A stretch of 6,603 bases of DNA, from NCBI GenBank assembly GCA_024643945.1, contig JAHELX010000347.1, positions 1-6,603 of the forward strand, in the 5' to 3' direction. The notes beneath the pieces are model-generated. The model ran no database searches. It had not been told where the DNA came from and worked only from the letters and a program-made list of their open reading frames with translations. The position numbers were made by a program, and so were the translations under genes. Numbering within the stretch: position 1 is the first letter of the stretch; each line of letters starts with the position of its first letter. This document shows, piece after piece, positions 4,711 to 6,603 of the stretch. The stretch comes from Anaerolineales bacterium. GTDB lineage: Bacteria > Chloroflexota > Anaerolineae > 4572-78 > NAK82.

Positions 4711-5005
4711 AGCTTCCCCCCTTCCCCAACCGGCGCCTGTAGATCGGTCCACGCGGCGAACCGCTGTCCATCCTTCCACGCCAACTCGCTGCACCAGTCG
4801 ATGTCGCGGGTCTGCGACGAGTACCCGCCGGTCGGAGCGCGACGGCGGCACGTTCCGACACGCTGTTTGGTTTCGTAGCTGGCCATCCATTCGTCCAGTC
4901 GCCAGAAGTAGCACTCCTCGCATGGGCGACGCTTGCCACCACCGTGATGACCGGTGCGACCAGATTCGCGAGTACACCAAGATAGGCCCACGAGAAGCCG
5001 TTCAT
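4694..5005 (-). CDS. small membrane-segment ORF opening the four-ORF cassette (true end uncertain)
   Basis: ATG at 5005 has the best ribosome binding site of the cassette (AGGAGGGCGAG directly upstream) and starts 59 bases after the attC core at 5064-5070. The N-terminus (NGFSWAYLGVLANLVAPVIT and a few more residues, about 3-29) is one hydrophobic segment typical of a membrane anchor. After about residue 30 the frame becomes Ser/Arg/Gly-rich and runs antiphase to the cysteine-rich gene, so those residues are probably not a real domain. Either it encodes a short membrane peptide with an unstructured tail, or a single-frame shift links it to the CxxC protein, giving a roughly 100-residue anchored zinc protein. 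Confidence applies to the start and first 30 residues. Confidence 0.45.
   Translation of the reverse strand: MNGFSWAYLGVLANLVAPVITVVASVAHARSATSGDWTNGWPATKPNSVSERAAVALRPAGTRRRPATSTGAASWRGRMDSGSPRGPIYRRRLGKGGSYEQSL
4707..4991 (-). CDS. small four-cysteine (putative zinc-binding) protein, start uncertain
   Basis: The reliable part begins around KRRPCEECYFW and contains CxxC (residues 24 and 27 counted from GTG 4991), then GTCRRRAPTGG (Cys 48) and DIDWCSEL (Cys 67). A CxxC - GxCRRxAP - WC pattern with this spacing is familiar from small uncharacterised bacterial proteins and suggests one bound zinc; this is inference. No good start codon lies just before the CxxC in this frame. GTG at 4991 has no clear ribosome binding site, and ATG at 5024 would reach towards the attC. 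The well-led ATG at 5005 is in a different frame, which raises the possibility of a frameshift joining that membrane segment to this domain. Its stop overlaps the next start as ATGA. Confidence 0.55.
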   Translation of the reverse strand: MGLSWCTRESGRTGHHGGGKRRPCEECYFWRLDEWMASYETKQRVGTCRRRAPTGGYSSQTRDIDWCSELAWKDGQRFAAWTDLQAPVGEGGKL

Positions 5006-5063
5006 CTCGCCCTCCTGACTGCATCAGACGCGACTGAAGCCCAAGATGGATTCGGGGCATCCC

Positions 5064-5189
5064 GCCCAACGGTGAAGCTCACCCGCCGGGCGTGTTAGCC
5101 CTTGCTGAATGTTTTGAACGATATCAACTCTGCTTTTCGCGCCCGCAGGACCCCGGGCGCAGCCCGGGCGGGTGCAGCGACTGTTGGGC
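5064..5189 (-). other. attC recombination site of the SET-domain cassette
   Basis: On the minus strand the site runs from GCCCAAC (5189-5183) to GTTGGGC (5070-5064), perfect complementary cores. The gene-proximal inner arm CGCTGCACCCGCC matches the complement of the other arm, GCTCACCCGCC, with one extra G on the gene-proximal side. An inner palindrome (GCCCGGGCTGCGCCCGGG, around 5152-5170) adds a second stem. Length 126 bp. It lies 49 bases downstream of the SET gene stop. The GCCCAAC cores differ from the GCCTAAC cores of the 971-1103 and 4025-4113 sites. Confidence 0.88.
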
Positions 5190-5238
5190 GGCGTTTCAAG
5201 AACCTGGATACCACCCAATCTCCCTTGGTGGATTCGCC

Positions 5239-5775
5239 TCACTTCTTCAACCATCGAAACCGGTCTTTGTACTTTCTCTTGATGGATGGCGGCAGACACG
5301 GATAATACTTTCTTTGCCATTCTTCAGGCATCACGAAAAAATCACCGGTTACGCTGCCTCGGCAGTTTTCGCTTCCACACTGGCATTCTAAAACCCAGAA
5401 CCCTTGCCCCGCAAACTGATCGACAGAATTTGCCGTATAGTCGTGGGTCAACTCTTCCCCTTCCACTAAGTCTCTGAGCGCATAAACGTCATAAACTGCG
5501 ATTGATTTCATCTTGAAGTAACAGTTTGGATCGCAAGAGTGATTCATATACGAGGCTGGAGTGTCTTCGATAACATATTTCCCGCGACCGACGTAATTCG
5601 CGTGATCTCCATTTATCGCTGGGTTTTCATCAACTAGGCGTTCAAGTTCGGCCAAAGAATACAGCTTGAAACTATTCAGATCCACGTGAAAGAGATGTTC
5701 ATCTTGCTGGATGTCCTTAGCTGCGAACACTCCATAGCCCCTATTAGTGGTTTCTTTTAGGATGTAGTTTGCCAT
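5239..5775 (-). CDS. SET-domain protein (putative protein-lysine N-methyltransferase)
   Basis: A 178-aa protein (numbering from ATG 5775) in which the SET domain fills most of the chain. GYGVFA (13-18) is the first SAM-contacting loop. NHSCDPNC (78-85) and ELTHDY (108-113) form the pseudoknot that builds the active site, with Tyr 113 as the catalytic tyrosine. CQCGSENCRG (131-140) is a post-SET zinc motif; with Cys 85 it can supply the usual zinc ligands. All key residues are present, so the enzyme should be active, methylating lysine of an unknown protein. The family is typical of eukaryotes but also occurs in bacteria. An in-frame TTG at 5790 with GAGGG nine bases upstream would add five residues (MNNIR) and is as likely a start as the ATG, which has a weak leader. 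It is a single-gene, AT-rich cassette; a basic tail (PSIKRKYKDRFRWLKK) ends the protein. Confidence 0.93.
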   Translation of the reverse strand: MANYILKETTNRGYGVFAAKDIQQDEHLFHVDLNSFKLYSLAELERLVDENPAINGDHANYVGRGKYVIEDTPASYMNHSCDPNCYFKMKSIAVYDVYALRDLVEGEELTHDYTANSVDQFAGQGFWVLECQCGSENCRGSVTGDFFVMPEEWQRKYYPCLPPSIKRKYKDRFRWLKK

Positions 5776-5807
5776 TCTTATGTTATTCAAGAAGATTAGC
5801 CCTCGCC

Positions 5808-5919
5808 GCCCAACGCCTCCGCTTCACACGATTGCAAAGGTTGGCGAGGACAGGTTGTAATAAAATCTACTTGTCTGGCTTAGAACCTTCAATAACCGCG
5901 CTGCTTTCCAATTCGTGTG
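5808..5919 (-). other. attC recombination site interrupted by a group II intron (partial)
   Basis: The second core GTTGGGC (minus strand, 5814-5808) and its inner arm ATCGTGTGAAGCGG are intact, 17-32 bases ahead of the SET gene start. The partner arm CACACGAATTG (5919-5909) pairs with CAATCGTGTG except for one extra A, again on the gene-proximal side. But the partner arm stops abruptly after CACAC, precisely where the group II intron 3' end (5920) abuts. The missing CCGCTT-like bases and the first core (GCCCAAC expected) should lie at the 5' end of the intron, outside the window. Confidence 0.7.
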
Positions 5920-6009
5920 GTAGGGTCAGGGGATGGCGCCTGGGACAGAGTCCTGGTTTCCATCCCCTGCCACCTCGAACCGTGCGCACGGTTTTCCCTC
6001 ACACGGCTC
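5920..6009 (-). ncRNA. group II intron domains V and VI
   Basis: Domain V (6009-5977) begins GAGCCGTGTG and ends GCACGGTTC: the lower stem pairs with the catalytic AGC triad in place, and the 33-base length is close to the 34-base consensus. Domain VI (5976-5920) has a perfect ten-pair stem CAGGGGATGG/CCATCCCCTG (5969-5960 with 5936-5927). It is followed by an unpaired A (complement of 5926), exactly seven bases from the end, then CCCTAC. This is the canonical branch point and AY terminus and fixes the 3' splice site at 5920. The structure is intact, so splicing competence depends on the unseen 5' part and a helper maturase. Confidence 0.82.
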
Positions 6010-6057
6010 TCCGACAGCCTTCTTCCTGCGGCATACGCGGTTTCCGTACTTCACGCA

Positions 6058-6207
6058 TTAGATGACCTGCCACATCAGGCCAGCGTTAAGCTTCGTCACC
6101 GCTTGGCTCACAAGCATAGCCTCCGTTGACCTTCTCGTGATTTTCCCTTGGGTGTAGTTGTCCCGCCTTTGCGGGCATGCACCGTCACTTACGGCCTCGG
6201 TGGGCAT
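6058..6207 (-). CDS. 49-codon frame within the intron, possibly a reverse transcriptase stub (uncertain)
   Basis: ATG at 6207 is preceded at some distance by GGAGGGAAGGGACC and the frame ends TAA at 6060-6058. It lies where intron-encoded proteins normally sit (domain IV, just before domain V). The product starts MPTEAVSDGACPQRRDNYTQ and shows no reverse transcriptase motif, so assignment as a deleted maturase N-terminus is only positional. Confidence 0.18.
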   Translation of the reverse strand: MPTEAVSDGACPQRRDNYTQGKITRRSTEAMLVSQAVTKLNAGLMWQVI

Positions 6208-6603
6208 GGCTGAAGTAGGGTCCCTTCCCTCCGATGAGGTTATGTTGTCCTCACCCTCATCAGTACTGTGAACCCCTCCGACTTCTCACGTAGCATCCCG
6301 CTGAACTACACTTCTTCAGCTTATCCGCAGGACTATCAGTTTGTATCAGCAGTTACGGCAGTTGTGGGCATCCGACCACGTGAGATCTCTCCTGTTCCGT
6401 CGCCTACTTTCACCACATCCCGCTCTCCCTACGCCGGGGAGTTCCCTGGCCTTCCGCCAGGACAGGCTTCAGTGTTGCATTTTCAGGCTCTTCGCACCTT
6501 CCATGGCCTTCACCCCGCATGAAAAGCTCGGCTCTCCCTTCCTCCCCTATCGGGGCTAACATTTCGACGCTGCACCGTCCCGGCACGGGGCAAGATTCAC
6601 TTT

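Larger units (their letters stand above)
5920..6603 (-). mobile_element. group II intron, 3' part, without an intact reverse transcriptase (partial)
   Basis: The minus strand of this whole stretch reads as structured intron RNA ending in clear domains V and VI, with the 3' splice site at 5920. Sequence from 6603 to about 6210 is purine-rich, with paired GGGGAGG, GAAGGCC and GATGAGG/CCTCATC type elements, consistent with domains I-III; the CCTCATC/GATGAGG hairpin is near 6233-6260. No reverse transcriptase frame is present. A 49-codon frame (6207-6058) in the position of domain IV may be the stub of the deleted protein or chance. The intron lies on the same strand as the cassettes, unlike the two plus-strand relics, and its domain V sequence differs from theirs, so it is a separate lineage. 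Its 5' end is beyond the window. Confidence 0.65.

Noticed and set aside
6268..6559. Plus-strand frames of 84 and 72 aa at the right end
   Set aside because: They are antisense to the structured group II intron RNA; this kind of frame is often annotated in error opposite intron domains.
6593..6603. AGATTCACTTT at the window end also occurs at 3216-3226, hinting at a shared intron end
   Set aside because: Only 11 bases, with unrelated sequence on the visible side and an order not collinear with the other shared motif; several such matches are expected by chance.
1..6603. Integron integrase, reverse transcriptase, CRISPR array, tRNA or rRNA genes
   Set aside because: I looked for them on both strands and saw no supporting motifs or repeats.

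Overview
This window is a stretch of a bacterial integron cassette array. Every convincing gene lies on the minus strand, usually one gene per unit. The units are separated by imperfect inverted repeats with the core pair RYYYAAC / GTTRRRY typical of attC sites. Clear attC sites lie at 113-244, 971-1103, 4025-4113 and 5064-5189, and a further one at 5808-5919 is interrupted by an intron. In each intact site the inner arm that follows the minus-strand gene carries one extra unpaired base. That is the usual attC asymmetry and matches a gene-then-attC order on the minus strand. The integrase gene, attI and the cassette promoter are not in the window; by orientation they would lie beyond the high-coordinate end. 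The sites differ in length (about 89-133 bp) and sequence, so this is not a uniform Vibrio- or Xanthomonas-type array. The host is an unidentified, probably environmental bacterium. Base use changes from cassette to cassette (AT-rich SET, class I methyltransferase and 211-aa genes; GC-rich leucine-carboxyl-methyltransferase-like gene and four-ORF cassette), as expected when cassettes have different origins.

Layout in the direction of transcription (high to low coordinates): (1) 6603-5920, the 3' part of a group II intron with no intact reverse transcriptase, ending inside an attC arm; (2) SET-domain protein gene (5239-5775/5790) and its attC; (3) a cassette with four small overlapping or tightly spaced reading frames (5005-4108), including two membrane-like products and a four-cysteine protein, with two apparent frame changes; (4) a poorly coding cassette (4030-3542) with a strong inverted repeat; (5) a plus-strand group II intron relic ending at 3541 exactly before an attC core half-site; (6) a 211-aa protein of unknown function (2839-2204); (7) a degraded attC region and a second, very short plus-strand intron relic (2021-2074); (8) a leucine-carboxyl-methyltransferase-family protein (2001-1132) and its attC; (9) a class I SAM methyltransferase (938-303) and its attC; (10) the 5' end of another cassette gene running off the window edge (76-1).

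The cassette genes do not look like one pathway; they look like independently collected accessory genes. Three of them are predicted SAM-dependent methyltransferases of three unrelated folds. The most interesting structural story is the intron traffic: two related plus-strand relics sit at attC cores, antisense to the cassettes, as expected for the IIC-attC group II intron lineage. A different intron on the other strand has entered an attC arm. Intron debris has removed or interrupted several attC sites and now forms the 5' leader of one cassette gene.
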